From JABDNZ01 sp050049805 (GTDB lineage Bacteria > Gemmatimonadota > Gemmatimonadetes > Longimicrobiales > Gaopeijiaceae): a stretch of 26,697 nt of DNA. Shown one piece after another: positions 1 to 7,392 of the stretch. The notes below the pieces were generated by a model, which worked only from the letters and a program-made list of their open reading frames with translations, made no database searches and had not been told where the DNA came from. The stretch spans positions 1 through 26,697 of the forward strand of contig JASFVN010000027.1 of the NCBI GenBank assembly GCA_050049805.1. The letters are read 5' to 3'. Both the position numbers and the translations under genes were made by a program. Each line of letters starts with the position of its first letter. The first letter of the stretch is position 1.

Positions 1-70
1 GCCCTCCGGGATCTCGCCGGACAAGGGCCGGCGGATTTCCCTGGTCATCCGGGCGCACAGCTCCAATCTT

Positions 71-84
71 GAATCATTTGATTC
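71..84. promoter_or_regulatory. Short inverted repeat upstream of the PD40 propeller gene
   Basis: GAATCA (71-76), two bases, then TGATTC (79-84) form a perfect 6-bp inverted repeat about 77 nt before the ATG at 161. It has the size of a dimeric regulator half-site pair, but no clear -35/-10 pair is visible around it. The rest of 1-160 shows no supportable gene. Confidence 0.2.
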
Positions 85-160
85 GTTAGGTGAAGTCAGT
101 CATGGACTTCAAACTGCGAAATGAGGCGTCGCCGAACGGTCTCTTCGACGGCGAAAAGTC

Positions 161-1063
161 ATGATCCATTGCAGCATTTTCAGAATGGCCCTGCTCGTTT
201 TGACCCCGTGGCTGCCTAGAGATACACCACCTAGCCCGGAATCCGCACAGGCCCTCCGTCAACTCACCAACCACGAGGCGACCGACTACCATCCCATTCC
301 TTCCCCTTCTGGGAAGGAGGTCTTGTTCACCTCCAGGCGCGGAGGGGCTGCTGCGCTGTTCCGCATCCCCATTGAAGGCGGTGAAATGACTCAGGTCCCC
401 ATTGGACTCACAGGGGATCTCTACTCCGATTGGCACCCTGACGAGGGAACAATAGTCTTCGATGCCCGCGACTCCGGAGGGCCTCCCGATCTCTATCGGT
501 ACTGGCTGGAATCCGGGGAACTCCGCCAGCTCACTGACCACCCGGGTATGGACGGGCACCCGTGTTTCTCTCCCGATGGTCGACGAATCGCCTTCATGTC
601 CACGAGGGGTGGCAGCGGAGACATCTGGATCATGGATGTGAATGGATCGAATCTTCTTCAACTAACCCACCATCCGGATGAGGAATGGCACCCCAAGTGG
701 TCGCCTGACGGCCATCGCATCCTGTTCACTTCCGACCGTGACGGGGACGCCGACATATGGAGCATCGGCGTTGAAGGCACAGGCCTTCGCAAACTCACGT
801 CGATGTCCGGAACCGAAGACCGCGGATTCTGGTCACCGGACGGTACAAGGGTAGTCTTTCAATGGGAGAACGATCTATGGATCGTGGACTCCAATGGCGG
901 CGAACCTGAACAGCTGACGGACTTTCCGGGGAGGGAAGGGAATCCAGCCTGGTCCGCTGATGGCAGGCATATCGTGTTTGCATCCGACCGATCTGGGAAC
1001 GTTAATCTTTGGGTTCTGAACTCGGATTGGGAGCAGTTGCCGTTCTCCCGCGACAGTTCCTGA
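161..1063 (+). CDS. TolB/PD40-type beta-propeller protein
   Basis: A 300-residue protein built almost entirely of PD40 (TolB-like) repeats. Successive blades carry the pattern LT-x-HP-x(3-4)-HP-x-(W/F)SPDG-x-(R/H)-I-x-F-x-S-x-R, for example around residues 125-150 (CFSPDGRRIAFMSTRGG), 169-192 (KWSPDGHRILFTSDRDG) and 264-283 (AWSADGRHIVFASDRSG); about six blades can be counted. The N-terminus has a short hydrophobic stretch (residues 8-20) that could be a weak export signal, as expected for periplasmic TolB-like propellers, but no clean cleavage site is seen. The ATG at 161 lacks a strong Shine-Dalgarno, so the start is less certain than the gene. The usual TolB N-terminal domain is absent, so this is a stand-alone propeller and not TolB itself. 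Its partner is unknown; such propellers usually bind proteins or small ligands. Confidence 0.85.
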   Translation: MIHCSIFRMALLVLTPWLPRDTPPSPESAQALRQLTNHEATDYHPIPSPSGKEVLFTSRRGGAAALFRIPIEGGEMTQVPIGLTGDLYSDWHPDEGTIVFDARDSGGPPDLYRYWLESGELRQLTDHPGMDGHPCFSPDGRRIAFMSTRGGSGDIWIMDVNGSNLLQLTHHPDEEWHPKWSPDGHRILFTSDRDGDADIWSIGVEGTGLRKLTSMSGTEDRGFWSPDGTRVVFQWENDLWIVDSNGGEPEQLTDFPGREGNPAWSADGRHIVFASDRSGNVNLWVLNSDWEQLPFSRDSS

Positions 1064-1192
1064 CCTTCGATCTTTTGGACTTTCCGGAGCGTGATTCTGG
1101 TCTTGGCCTACTGCCGACCGAGGCCAATGGATGCTGACAAAGCCGGCGAATCCGCTCTTGGATCGGGCCTCCCCGAGGAGAATCCCGACTCG

Positions 1193-1210
1193 ACGTAAAG
1201 TTCGTTACGT
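1193..1210. promoter_or_regulatory. ACGTAA-N6-TTACGT inverted repeat upstream of the MBL-fold gene
   Basis: ACGTAA (1193-1198) and TTACGT (1205-1210) are perfect complements separated by six bases, 60 nt before the ATG at 1270. The geometry fits a dimeric repressor or activator site. No regulator gene is adjacent, so its use as an operator is inference. Confidence 0.3.
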
Positions 1211-1269
1211 GAATTGCTTTTCGAGCAGGGTCTTGGGGTTGAACCGAACCATAGCCAGGAGAGAGTAAA

Positions 1270-2142
1270 ATGCGAATCTCATTCCTGATCACTTCATCGG
1301 TTTTCGCCATTTTCAGTCTGATCCCGTCCTCAGCTCAAAAGGGATTTTCCCAGACCGTGCCATCCTATGAGATCTACGCGATCAGCTACGGGAGGGCAGC
1401 AGAATCCATTCCACTGTCTTCAGTAGCTGTTGGAGCTGATCCGACTCAGACATTGACGATCAACTGCATGATCTGGTTTCTGAGGAGTCCCGATGGCCGA
1501 AACATCCTCATTGACACCGGCTTTCTCAGGGATTCCCCACATTTCCAGACCTATCCTATTCCTATCATCGACTACCTTCGACCTGATTCTGCTCTTGCCA
1601 GGCTTGGGGTACAGGCTCAAGACGTGACAGATATCATCCTCACGCACGTCCACTGGGACCACGCTGACGGGCTTAGGCTCTTCCCAAATGCGAGAGTGTG
1701 GATTCAGAGGGCAGAGTACGAATACTACACCGGTGTTGCTTGGCAGGCAGAAGAGGTCCCGTCAGGCATCGATGCCCGAGATATCATCCAACTGGTTGAA
1801 ACGAATACTCAGGGTCGGTTGAGTTTTATTGAGGGAGACGCCCAGGAGATCTATCCGGGAATTAGGGCATATACGGGCCCAAAGCACACTTATTCCTCAC
1901 AGTACCTCGGGATCGAGACCGGCGATGAGACTGTGGTGTTGGCTTCAGACAATCTTGTAGCATACGGAGCCTTCGGCCTCCGATTCCCGCCATCCCTCTC
2001 CCTTGACCCAACCGCCGATCCGATCGCTCACCACCGAATGAGGGGAATCGCATCGAGCATCGATCTGATCATTCCGGGGCACGACACGGCCGTCTTTGAT
2101 CGGTTTCCGAACCCGGTCGAATGGGTGGCAAGGATTCGTTAG
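1270..2142 (+). CDS. Secreted metallo-beta-lactamase-fold hydrolase (AHL-lactonase-like)
   Basis: A 290-residue MBL-fold hydrolase. The metal-binding motif is complete: HVHWDH at 126-131 (H126, H128, D130, H131), H206 in the GPKHTYSSQ segment, D227 in LASDN, and H271 in the terminal PGHD. This ligand set and the overall length match the N-acyl-homoserine-lactonase / MBL hydrolase group, where two zinc ions open a lactone or ester; the actual substrate cannot be read from sequence. Residues 1-22 form a classic Sec signal peptide (charged start, FLITSSVFAIFSLIP core, SSA before the likely cleavage site), so the enzyme probably acts outside the cytoplasm, unlike most well-known AHL lactonases. 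AGGAGAG six or so bases before the ATG supports the start. The coding sequence is visibly less GC-rich than the ABC operon further on. An inverted repeat lies 60 nt upstream. Confidence 0.9.
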   Translation: MRISFLITSSVFAIFSLIPSSAQKGFSQTVPSYEIYAISYGRAAESIPLSSVAVGADPTQTLTINCMIWFLRSPDGRNILIDTGFLRDSPHFQTYPIPIIDYLRPDSALARLGVQAQDVTDIILTHVHWDHADGLRLFPNARVWIQRAEYEYYTGVAWQAEEVPSGIDARDIIQLVETNTQGRLSFIEGDAQEIYPGIRAYTGPKHTYSSQYLGIETGDETVVLASDNLVAYGAFGLRFPPSLSLDPTADPIAHHRMRGIASSIDLIIPGHDTAVFDRFPNPVEWVARIR

Positions 2143-2495
2143 TGGGTGATTTGAGCTCGCCGATACCCGACGCACGTAACGCTCGGTTCGAGCCGGGCCT
2201 TCTAGCGCTACCGCGGGCAGGGTGAATGGTCCAGAGAAGGAGCACCGGCCCGTCCCTCCGGGATCTCGCCAGGCGATAGGAGGGGGATAGAGGCGATCAC
2301 CCAGGCACCCGGCTTTGGCCGGGAACCGAATGGTTCGTTCTGCTATCATGCGGAGTCAGATGAAGAAAACGCCACTAGCGTCAGGCCGTCTCCGCAACTA
2401 CTGAGTTTCCTTGCTCACCTCACGTCCGGACCACCATCTTGGGGCGTGGCTGGTGACGGGGATGGAATGGGAGGTCTACTCGTATCGAGCCCAGC
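2143..2495. other. Gene-free stretch with small hairpins and a 17-bp repeat copy
   Basis: No ORF here looks like a protein gene. Visible structures are GCTCG-GTT-CGAGC (2181-2193), a 6-bp GC stem CCCGGC-TTTG-GCCGGG (2308-2323), and directly after it GAACC-GAAT-GGTTC (2323-2336). None is followed by a T-run, so intrinsic termination is doubtful. Bases 2254-2270 repeat bases 2-18 of the window exactly (17 bp). Confidence 0.45.
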
Positions 2496-3740
2496 TTGGT
2501 GGTGTCGAAAACTTCGTTGCTCCTGGGTGAGTTGAAGGGGCGGAAGGTCACGCTCGTCGCGGTTGTCGCCATCCTCGCGTTTATGGGGTCCCGAGAGAGC
2601 GCGAGCGCCCAGGCAGCCATCCAGGGATCAGTTCTTACCCGCGACTCAGGGCGACCCGTTGCGGGGGCGCTCATCGTGGCAGACGGACCGTCAGGGCAAC
2701 GGGTGTCAAGATTGGCCGACGCTGGCGGTGCCTTCCGCCTGGAACCGGGAGCGACTGGCCGGTGGGTGGTCTCCGTCAGCCAACTGGGTTATCACAACGA
2801 AATCAAAACCCTCGATCTCAGCGACCAAGGGGTCATTGAACTGCAGTTCTTTCTTAAGGTCGACCCAGTACAGCTACCGGGGATGACGGCCTTCGGCGAC
2901 GCAGCGTGCCCGATTCCCGACGATCCTGAACGTGTCATCCAGTTGGTCGGGGAAGTGAGGAGCACCCTGGCATCGCGGTTACGGCCGACCCTCACCATCC
3001 GATACGAGCGTCGTGTTCAGGAGGTGGGACCTCACCACCACCTCTACGCCGACGACCCGTGGAATCAGACCTGGACCAGGGAGCTTGCTCTCGACACGAT
3101 CATCCTCCAGACGGACGAACCGCTACAAGATCTCGGCCTGTTGGGAAGTGAATCCGGGGGGTTCATTCAGCTCGGGTTCGCAGGTGGTGATGCTTTTTTC
3201 GCCTACCATTTCCTGGCGCCATCTGTGGAGATGATCGTCTCGGAGCCGTTTGCGCGCACCCATTGCTTCGATGTGACACCGGAGCAGGCGTCCGACGGCT
3301 CGCTGGGATTGTCCTTCACACCCAAGGGGGACTCTTTGACGGAGTATGACGTCGATGGTGTCCTCTGGGTGTCACGTCAGCCGAACCAACTTCCCTGGAT
3401 CGAATTCAACTTCACACAGTTCCCGCCCGCACCCACGGGAGCACCACTCGAGTCGACCATCGACTTGAACAGACACCTCAGGGATGTCCGAGCGGGCCGC
3501 GTTTCAATGTACCCGTACCCCCGGGAGCTTGTGAAACCCGATGAGCGCTTCGGGGGACGATTGGACTGGCGTCTACATGATCCAGGGGTGTGGTTGCCGG
3601 ACTTGGTCGAGATCCGCAGCCCGGTCGTAAGCCAAGGAGAAGATGTAGCCGAATCCCATCAGCGCAGACTGAGAAAGTTTTGGCTAGTGACCCGAGTGCG
3701 AAGAACGACCTATCGACTCCTTTCAGCCGAAAAACACTGA
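2496..3740 (+). CDS. Secreted protein with N-terminal carboxypeptidase-regulatory-like domain
   Basis: About 400 residues. A signal peptide (KGRK then a VTLVAVVAILAF core, cleavage near ASAQ) is followed by a CarboxypepD_reg / Ig-like fold domain of roughly 85 residues: IQGSVLTRDSGRPVAGALI, a strand with AGGAFRLEPG, then VSVSQLGYHNEIKTLDL. This is the transthyretin-like domain also found at the N-terminus of TonB-dependent receptors and secreted proteins. The remaining ~290 residues (rich in W, D and P) match no family I recognise; there is no beta-barrel signature and no carboxypeptidase active site. The start is uncertain: TTG 2496, GTG 2499 and 2502, and TTG 2532 are in frame, and 2532 gives the most normal signal peptide, but none has a good ribosome binding site. 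The next gene starts 9 nt after the stop, so the two are likely co-transcribed. Confidence 0.75.
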   Translation: MVVSKTSLLLGELKGRKVTLVAVVAILAFMGSRESASAQAAIQGSVLTRDSGRPVAGALIVADGPSGQRVSRLADAGGAFRLEPGATGRWVVSVSQLGYHNEIKTLDLSDQGVIELQFFLKVDPVQLPGMTAFGDAACPIPDDPERVIQLVGEVRSTLASRLRPTLTIRYERRVQEVGPHHHLYADDPWNQTWTRELALDTIILQTDEPLQDLGLLGSESGGFIQLGFAGGDAFFAYHFLAPSVEMIVSEPFARTHCFDVTPEQASDGSLGLSFTPKGDSLTEYDVDGVLWVSRQPNQLPWIEFNFTQFPPAPTGAPLESTIDLNRHLRDVRAGRVSMYPYPRELVKPDERFGGRLDWRLHDPGVWLPDLVEIRSPVVSQGEDVAESHQRRLRKFWLVTRVRRTTYRLLSAEKH

Positions 3741-3749
3741 GGATATCAA

Positions 3750-4907
3750 ATGAGGCCTACCGCGGCCGCCTTTTTTCTTGTGCTTCTTGGATGCGGCGGA
3801 GAGGAAGCGACCTCCTGGCCCTCCGAAGAAGTGCACAACGAGCGAGTTGAGGCGCCAGCCATTGAAGTCGGCTTAGATCTCCGGATTGGGCCCGACGAGG
3901 GAGGAGTTCTTCTCTCGGACGTGGTCGGGCTCGAGGTCGGGGCGGAAGGGCGTATCTACGTACTCGACTATGTCGAGCAGGCTCTCATTGCGTTCGACGA
4001 GGCCGGGACGCACCTCTGGACGGCGGGCGGGCGGGGACAAGGGCCGGGAGAATTTGGTGGGGCGGCAGGACTCGCCATTGATCCGGGTGGGAGAGTATGG
4101 GTGTGGGACCCTCGGGGGGCGCGTTTTTCGGTCTTTGACTCCGACGGAACGCTGGTCCAGACCCACACTCGGCAGGTCCGCGGAACATTGCATCCTTGGC
4201 CGGGGGGCTTCACGGCGGCCGGAAGCCTGGTCGATTGGGCCGTCGAGCATCTCGAAACAACCCCTCGGCGAACGCGTTTCTCTCCAGTGGTGACGACGTT
4301 TCCCGGCGGTGACACCACCTGGCTTCCCCCCATTGAGTATCGTCGTCTGGTACGTGCGAACGGAAGCACGGGAATCCCGTTCGCCCCGGGCGTGGTCGTC
4401 TCCATGGACGGTGATCGGGGGCTGCTGTTCGCCCACACCGAAACGTACAGGATCTTCGAAAGGTCTCTCGAGGGAGACACCCTGCGAAGGTTTTCCGTCG
4501 AGGAGGGGGGGAAACCGGTGACACAGGCGGAACTCGACTCCGTGGTGGATGCAAGTCGCGCCTTCTCACCCGATCTCCGTCTCGAGCCGACGCAGATCCC
4601 ACACTTCAAGCCCGTGATCCTCAGGGTTTTCGCAACGCCCGATGGCGCGAGGACCTACGTGGTGCCGGACCTGGAGGGACATCCCGCTGGTTCCGTTATC
4701 GACGCCTTCGACCCCAGCGGCAGGCACATTGGTCGATACCGATTGCCCGAGCCCGTTTCGATGCCCTTTCCTCGCCCGGTCGCACAAGGCGACTTCGTGT
4801 ACTACGCGTCGAAAGACCCCATGACTGACTTGCCCTCGATCCTCCGCGTCCGAATCGATTCCCCGACCGGAAGCGAGCAGGGTGGCGCCCGGCTCCACTC
4901 CTTCTGA
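3750..4907 (+). CDS. Lipoprotein, 6-bladed beta-propeller (NHL-like)
   Basis: A 385-residue propeller. The first 15 residues are a short lipoprotein signal with lipobox LLGC (Cys15), followed by an acidic linker. NHL-like blades follow: VGLEVGAEGRIYVLDYVEQALIAFDEAGTH with GGRGQGPGEF just after it, then GLAIDPGGRVWVWDPRGARFSVFDSDGT. The GxGPGEF signature plus DxxxxR(I/F)xVFDxxG repeats is typical of the 6-bladed propeller lipoproteins that occur in many copies in Gemmatimonadota and Bacteroidota. Later blades (YRIFERSLEGDTLRRF and SVIDAFDPSGRHIGRYRLP) are recognisable. Function is unknown in the family; cell-envelope location is predicted from the lipobox. It follows the CarboxypepD_reg-like gene by 9 nt. 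The end of the gene is only 98 nt from the next ATG and just 30 nt from the strong promoter of the GntR operon. Confidence 0.85.
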   Translation: MRPTAAAFFLVLLGCGGEEATSWPSEEVHNERVEAPAIEVGLDLRIGPDEGGVLLSDVVGLEVGAEGRIYVLDYVEQALIAFDEAGTHLWTAGGRGQGPGEFGGAAGLAIDPGGRVWVWDPRGARFSVFDSDGTLVQTHTRQVRGTLHPWPGGFTAAGSLVDWAVEHLETTPRRTRFSPVVTTFPGGDTTWLPPIEYRRLVRANGSTGIPFAPGVVVSMDGDRGLLFAHTETYRIFERSLEGDTLRRFSVEEGGKPVTQAELDSVVDASRAFSPDLRLEPTQIPHFKPVILRVFATPDGARTYVVPDLEGHPAGSVIDAFDPSGRHIGRYRLPEPVSMPFPRPVAQGDFVYYASKDPMTDLPSILRVRIDSPTGSEQGGARLHSF

Positions 4908-4937
4908 CTTCGGCGGCCTGAGGGCTGCGTCTTTTTC

Positions 4938-4966
4938 TTGACAGGTACAGATCGCTGATGTAGTGT
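4938..4966 (+). promoter_or_regulatory. Sigma-70-type promoter of the GntR/ABC operon
   Basis: A perfect -35 box TTGACA at 4938-4943 is followed after exactly 17 bases by TAGTGT at 4961-4966, an acceptable -10. It lies 40 nt upstream of the GntR-family start at 5006 and is the clearest promoter in the window. The -10 is contained in the left arm of an inverted repeat. Confidence 0.75.
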
Positions 4967-4986
4967 TGCATAACACCGCAACACTA
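4961..4986. promoter_or_regulatory. Probable operator of the GntR/YtrA-type repressor
   Basis: TAGTGTTGC (4961-4969) and GCAACACTA (4978-4986) are perfect 9-bp complements separated by 8 bases. A nested pair, GTGTT (4963-4967) and AACAC (4972-4976), shares the left arm, so three half-sites are present. The arrangement AGTGTT-N12-AACACT resembles the AGTGTA-N13-TACACT operator known for Bacillus YtrA. The left arm covers the -10 box, so binding would block RNA polymerase. That the downstream GntR protein is the ligand is inference from position and family. Confidence 0.7.
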
Positions 4987-5005
4987 CTGCACGAGTGGAG
5001 CAGCC

Positions 5006-5410
5006 ATGCGGGTCCAGGTAGATGCCAGCGACAGCCGTCCCATCTACGTCCAGATCATGGACGAGGTCAGACGGGGGCTGTTGAGGGGGACTCTCAGGCC
5101 CGAGGATCCCCTGCCCTCGGTCCGGGAGCTCGCCTCGGACCTCCGCATCAATCCCCGAACCGTCTTGCAGGCCTATGCCGCCCTGGAGCGGGAAGGTGTG
5201 GTATACGTCCGCCGGGGCCAGGGGACCTTTGTCTCCGCCGACATCAAGCCGGACGAGCGGGAGCGGCCTCGACTGGCTCTGGAGGTCGCGAGACGCGCCC
5301 TGATGGATGCGCAACGGAGCGGCCTCACTATGGATGATCTCCTGGAAGCCCTTAGGGCCCTGAGTGAGGATTCGCTGAAAAACGATGGACCGGAAGGAGG
5401 GAAGGTATGA
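5006..5410 (+). CDS. GntR-family transcriptional regulator, YtrA subfamily
   Basis: A 134-residue GntR regulator. The winged helix-turn-helix occupies residues 10-80: PIYVQIMDEVRRGLLRG, then the recognition region LPSVRELASDLRINPRTV, and the wing VVYVRRGQGTFVS. Only about 50 residues follow, all helical in character, so there is no FCD, UTRA or aminotransferase effector domain; a short tail with linkage to an ABC ATPase is the definition of the YtrA subfamily. GTGGAG five bases before the ATG supports the start. The stop overlaps the ATPase start (ATGA, 5407-5410), indicating translational coupling. The inverted repeat over its own promoter suggests it represses the three-gene operon, with relief by an unknown signal, often cell-wall stress or an antibiotic in studied relatives. 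Confidence 0.92.
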   Translation: MRVQVDASDSRPIYVQIMDEVRRGLLRGTLRPEDPLPSVRELASDLRINPRTVLQAYAALEREGVVYVRRGQGTFVSADIKPDERERPRLALEVARRALMDAQRSGLTMDDLLEALRALSEDSLKNDGPEGGKV

Positions 5411-6354
5411 GCGGGGCAAGGGTGACGCCGATCCTGCCGGTTGAGCTGGAGGCAGGGCCCATGGCCATCTCCATCAAGGGACTCAACAAACGCTACGGCT
5501 CCATTCAGGCTCTGGACGGCCTGGACCTCGATGTCCCGGAGGGCGCCATCTACGTTTTGGTGGGCCCCAACGGTGCCGGGAAGACGACCCTTCTGAAGGT
5601 GCTGATGAACCTGATCCGCTCCGAGGGGGGTGGGGCTGCCCTCCTGGGGTTAGACACCCGAAAGCAGGGCGCCCTGGTCCGGGCTCAGGTCGGGTATGTG
5701 CCGGAAGACCACGGCGTCGGGTACGAGTGGATGGGGATCGGACGGCTCCTGGAGCATTGTTCGGCCTACTATCCCACCTGGGACGAGGGATACGCGGAAG
5801 AGCTTGCCGCCAAGCTGGAGATCGACCTGACCCGGAGATGCGCGCAGCTCTCCAAAGGACAGGCCCGGCGGGTCCAGCTTCTTCTTGCCGTCGCCCACCG
5901 CCCACCTGTCCTCCTCATGGACGAGCCGACGGACGGTCTCGACCACCTGGCCCGGGACGGAATGCTGGAGATCCTGGCTGAGCATCTGACCGATACGCCC
6001 ACCACAGCCCTCATTTCCACCCATCGGGTTTACGAGATCGAGAAGCTGGTGGACCACGTGGGGGTGATTCGGGAAGGCCGGCTCCTGGTTCAGATGCCCA
6101 CGGACCTGCTCCGGAGCAGGCTCCGAAGGTATTCGGCCGACGTCCCCGAGGGGTGGCAGCCCGACGGAAAAGACCCGGAGGGCACCCTGATCCGACGGCC
6201 TGGGCTGGGCCGTACCGTGGAGTGGACGGTTTGGGGTGAGGAGGAGCGTGTGGTAGCTGAGCTTTCGGGGGCGGGAGCCCGTGTCCAGGGCAGCATTCCC
6301 CTTACCGTGGACGACGCGGCCACGGCTCTCCTTTCGACAGGGGAGGCCTCATGA
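5407..6354 (+). CDS. ABC transporter ATP-binding protein
   Basis: A 315-residue ATPase with all nucleotide-binding motifs: Walker A GPNGAGKTT (53-61), signature LSKGQ (148-152), Walker B LLMDEP (169-174) with the D-loop GLD, and H-loop His206 in ISTH. The Q-loop position reads GYVPED, with Glu where many ATPases have Gln. The ~100 residues after the NBD are an ABC-2-type C-terminal extension. The start at 5407 has GGAGG at the right distance; the first 18 residues precede the domain, and an internal ATG at 5461 is a weaker option. It presumably energises the permease encoded next, with which it shares an ATGA overlap. Exporter polarity is inferred from the ABC-2/YtrB-like type and the lack of a binding-protein gene. 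The exported molecule is unknown. Confidence 0.95.
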   Translation: MSGARVTPILPVELEAGPMAISIKGLNKRYGSIQALDGLDLDVPEGAIYVLVGPNGAGKTTLLKVLMNLIRSEGGGAALLGLDTRKQGALVRAQVGYVPEDHGVGYEWMGIGRLLEHCSAYYPTWDEGYAEELAAKLEIDLTRRCAQLSKGQARRVQLLLAVAHRPPVLLMDEPTDGLDHLARDGMLEILAEHLTDTPTTALISTHRVYEIEKLVDHVGVIREGRLLVQMPTDLLRSRLRRYSADVPEGWQPDGKDPEGTLIRRPGLGRTVEWTVWGEEERVVAELSGAGARVQGSIPLTVDDAATALLSTGEAS

Positions 6355-7289
6355 AGAACGTGGACTTGCACCCGATCCCAACCTTCCGTGCGGTCCTAAT
6401 GGAACAGACCCGAGTGGTAGGCCCGACGATTCTGATACTCGGCGCCATCTTCGGCACGCTCTTCGCCCTGGGGACCCTTCTAATCCTGTTCAACCGCCCG
6501 CCGGACCCAGTCAGCTTCGACCTGAACTACTTCAACCTGAGCGTTATGGCTGTGTTCGGGGTCGCCATACCTCTCTTCCTCTGGCGTGGAGCGGAGAGCC
6601 CGTTCCAGGCTGGCTTCCCCTGGACCCTACCGGTTGAAAGGGCCCAGCACGCCATGGCTAGGGTCGGCGCGGGATGGATCTGGCTCATAATCGGAGTGGC
6701 CGTGTTCATCCTCTGGCAAGCGGCAAACACACTTCTGTCGGGCGGGGCCCTGGCAGGATCCGAAACCTGGCTGTTGGCGGCACCCGCGGGGACAGTCGAG
6801 GATCGGATGGACCCCGCTTTCATGACCTCCGTCGTCTGGTCACAACCCGGGTGGATGCTCGCGGTGCCCTTCATCGGTGCCACAGGGGTGTACCTGCTCA
6901 CCAGCGCCCTCTTCCTGACCACCCGTTACCCGGGACGGTGGATCATCGGGACGATCCTCGGCACCCTCATCCTTTCCCTCATCACCCATAGGGCCGGCCT
7001 GCAAGGGCTGGACGACGTGGCGGGGTCTGTGCTGGACTCGCTCCTGGGCGGCAGGTACGGCCTGAGCACGTTCGTCGGGGGTGGGACTTTCGAAGCCAGC
7101 GCTACCCGACTTCCGTCGGGGCAAGAAGCGCTGGTGTGGATGAGTCTTCCAACCTTCCAACGTTGGGCGATTGCCGTTGTCCTCTGGATGCCCGCTGCCT
7201 TTGCAGCTTTAGGATTCGCCGTTTTCAAGCACCGGGATGGCCGAGGAGGGCAAGCTGAGTCATCTGAAGGGAACGGATTCTCTCCATAA
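6351..7289 (+). CDS. ABC transporter permease, six transmembrane segments
   Basis: A 312-residue integral membrane protein starting inside the ATPase stop (ATGA, 6351-6354). About six hydrophobic segments are visible: near residues 23-48, 62-80, 104-126, 161-186, 193-213 and 265-287. It has no homology-grade motif that I can name beyond the ABC-2 permease topology; the family assignment rests on tight coupling to the ATPase and on the topology. Two stretches between segments 3 and 4 and between 5 and 6 (WLLAAPAGTVEDRMDP, and a 45-residue loop rich in G and S) would lie outside the membrane. It is the last gene of the operon, followed by a convergent aldo/keto reductase. Confidence 0.85.
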   Translation: MKNVDLHPIPTFRAVLMEQTRVVGPTILILGAIFGTLFALGTLLILFNRPPDPVSFDLNYFNLSVMAVFGVAIPLFLWRGAESPFQAGFPWTLPVERAQHAMARVGAGWIWLIIGVAVFILWQAANTLLSGGALAGSETWLLAAPAGTVEDRMDPAFMTSVVWSQPGWMLAVPFIGATGVYLLTSALFLTTRYPGRWIIGTILGTLILSLITHRAGLQGLDDVAGSVLDSLLGGRYGLSTFVGGGTFEASATRLPSGQEALVWMSLPTFQRWAIAVVLWMPAAFAALGFAVFKHRDGRGGQAESSEGNGFSP

Positions 7290-7344
7290 AGCCAGGCACC
7301 GTACAGAACGTTGGCCGGTAACAAAGAGTCCACCCCACTGCCCA

Positions 7345-7392
7345 GGTTAGACCCGTGCCAATCACGCCACGGATGATCCACCCGGTCTAACC
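7345..7392. terminator. Possible bidirectional terminator between convergent genes
   Basis: GGTTAGACC (7345-7353) and GGTCTAACC (7384-7392) form a perfect 9-bp inverted repeat with a smaller hairpin CGTG-CCAAT-CACG (7354-7366) inside. It sits between the permease stop (7289) and the reductase stop, the second arm covering the reductase stop codon. There is no U-tract on either strand, so a classic intrinsic terminator is not proven. Confidence 0.4.

Noticed and set aside
2181..2195. tRNA-like GGTTCGAGCC motif
   Set aside because: It resembles a T-loop, but the flanking bases do not form a T-stem and no acceptor, D or anticodon stems are found around it.
4802..5419. Minus-strand frame of 205 codons across the GntR promoter
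   Set aside because: It would cover the strong promoter, operator and the whole GntR gene, and its sequence shows no domain.
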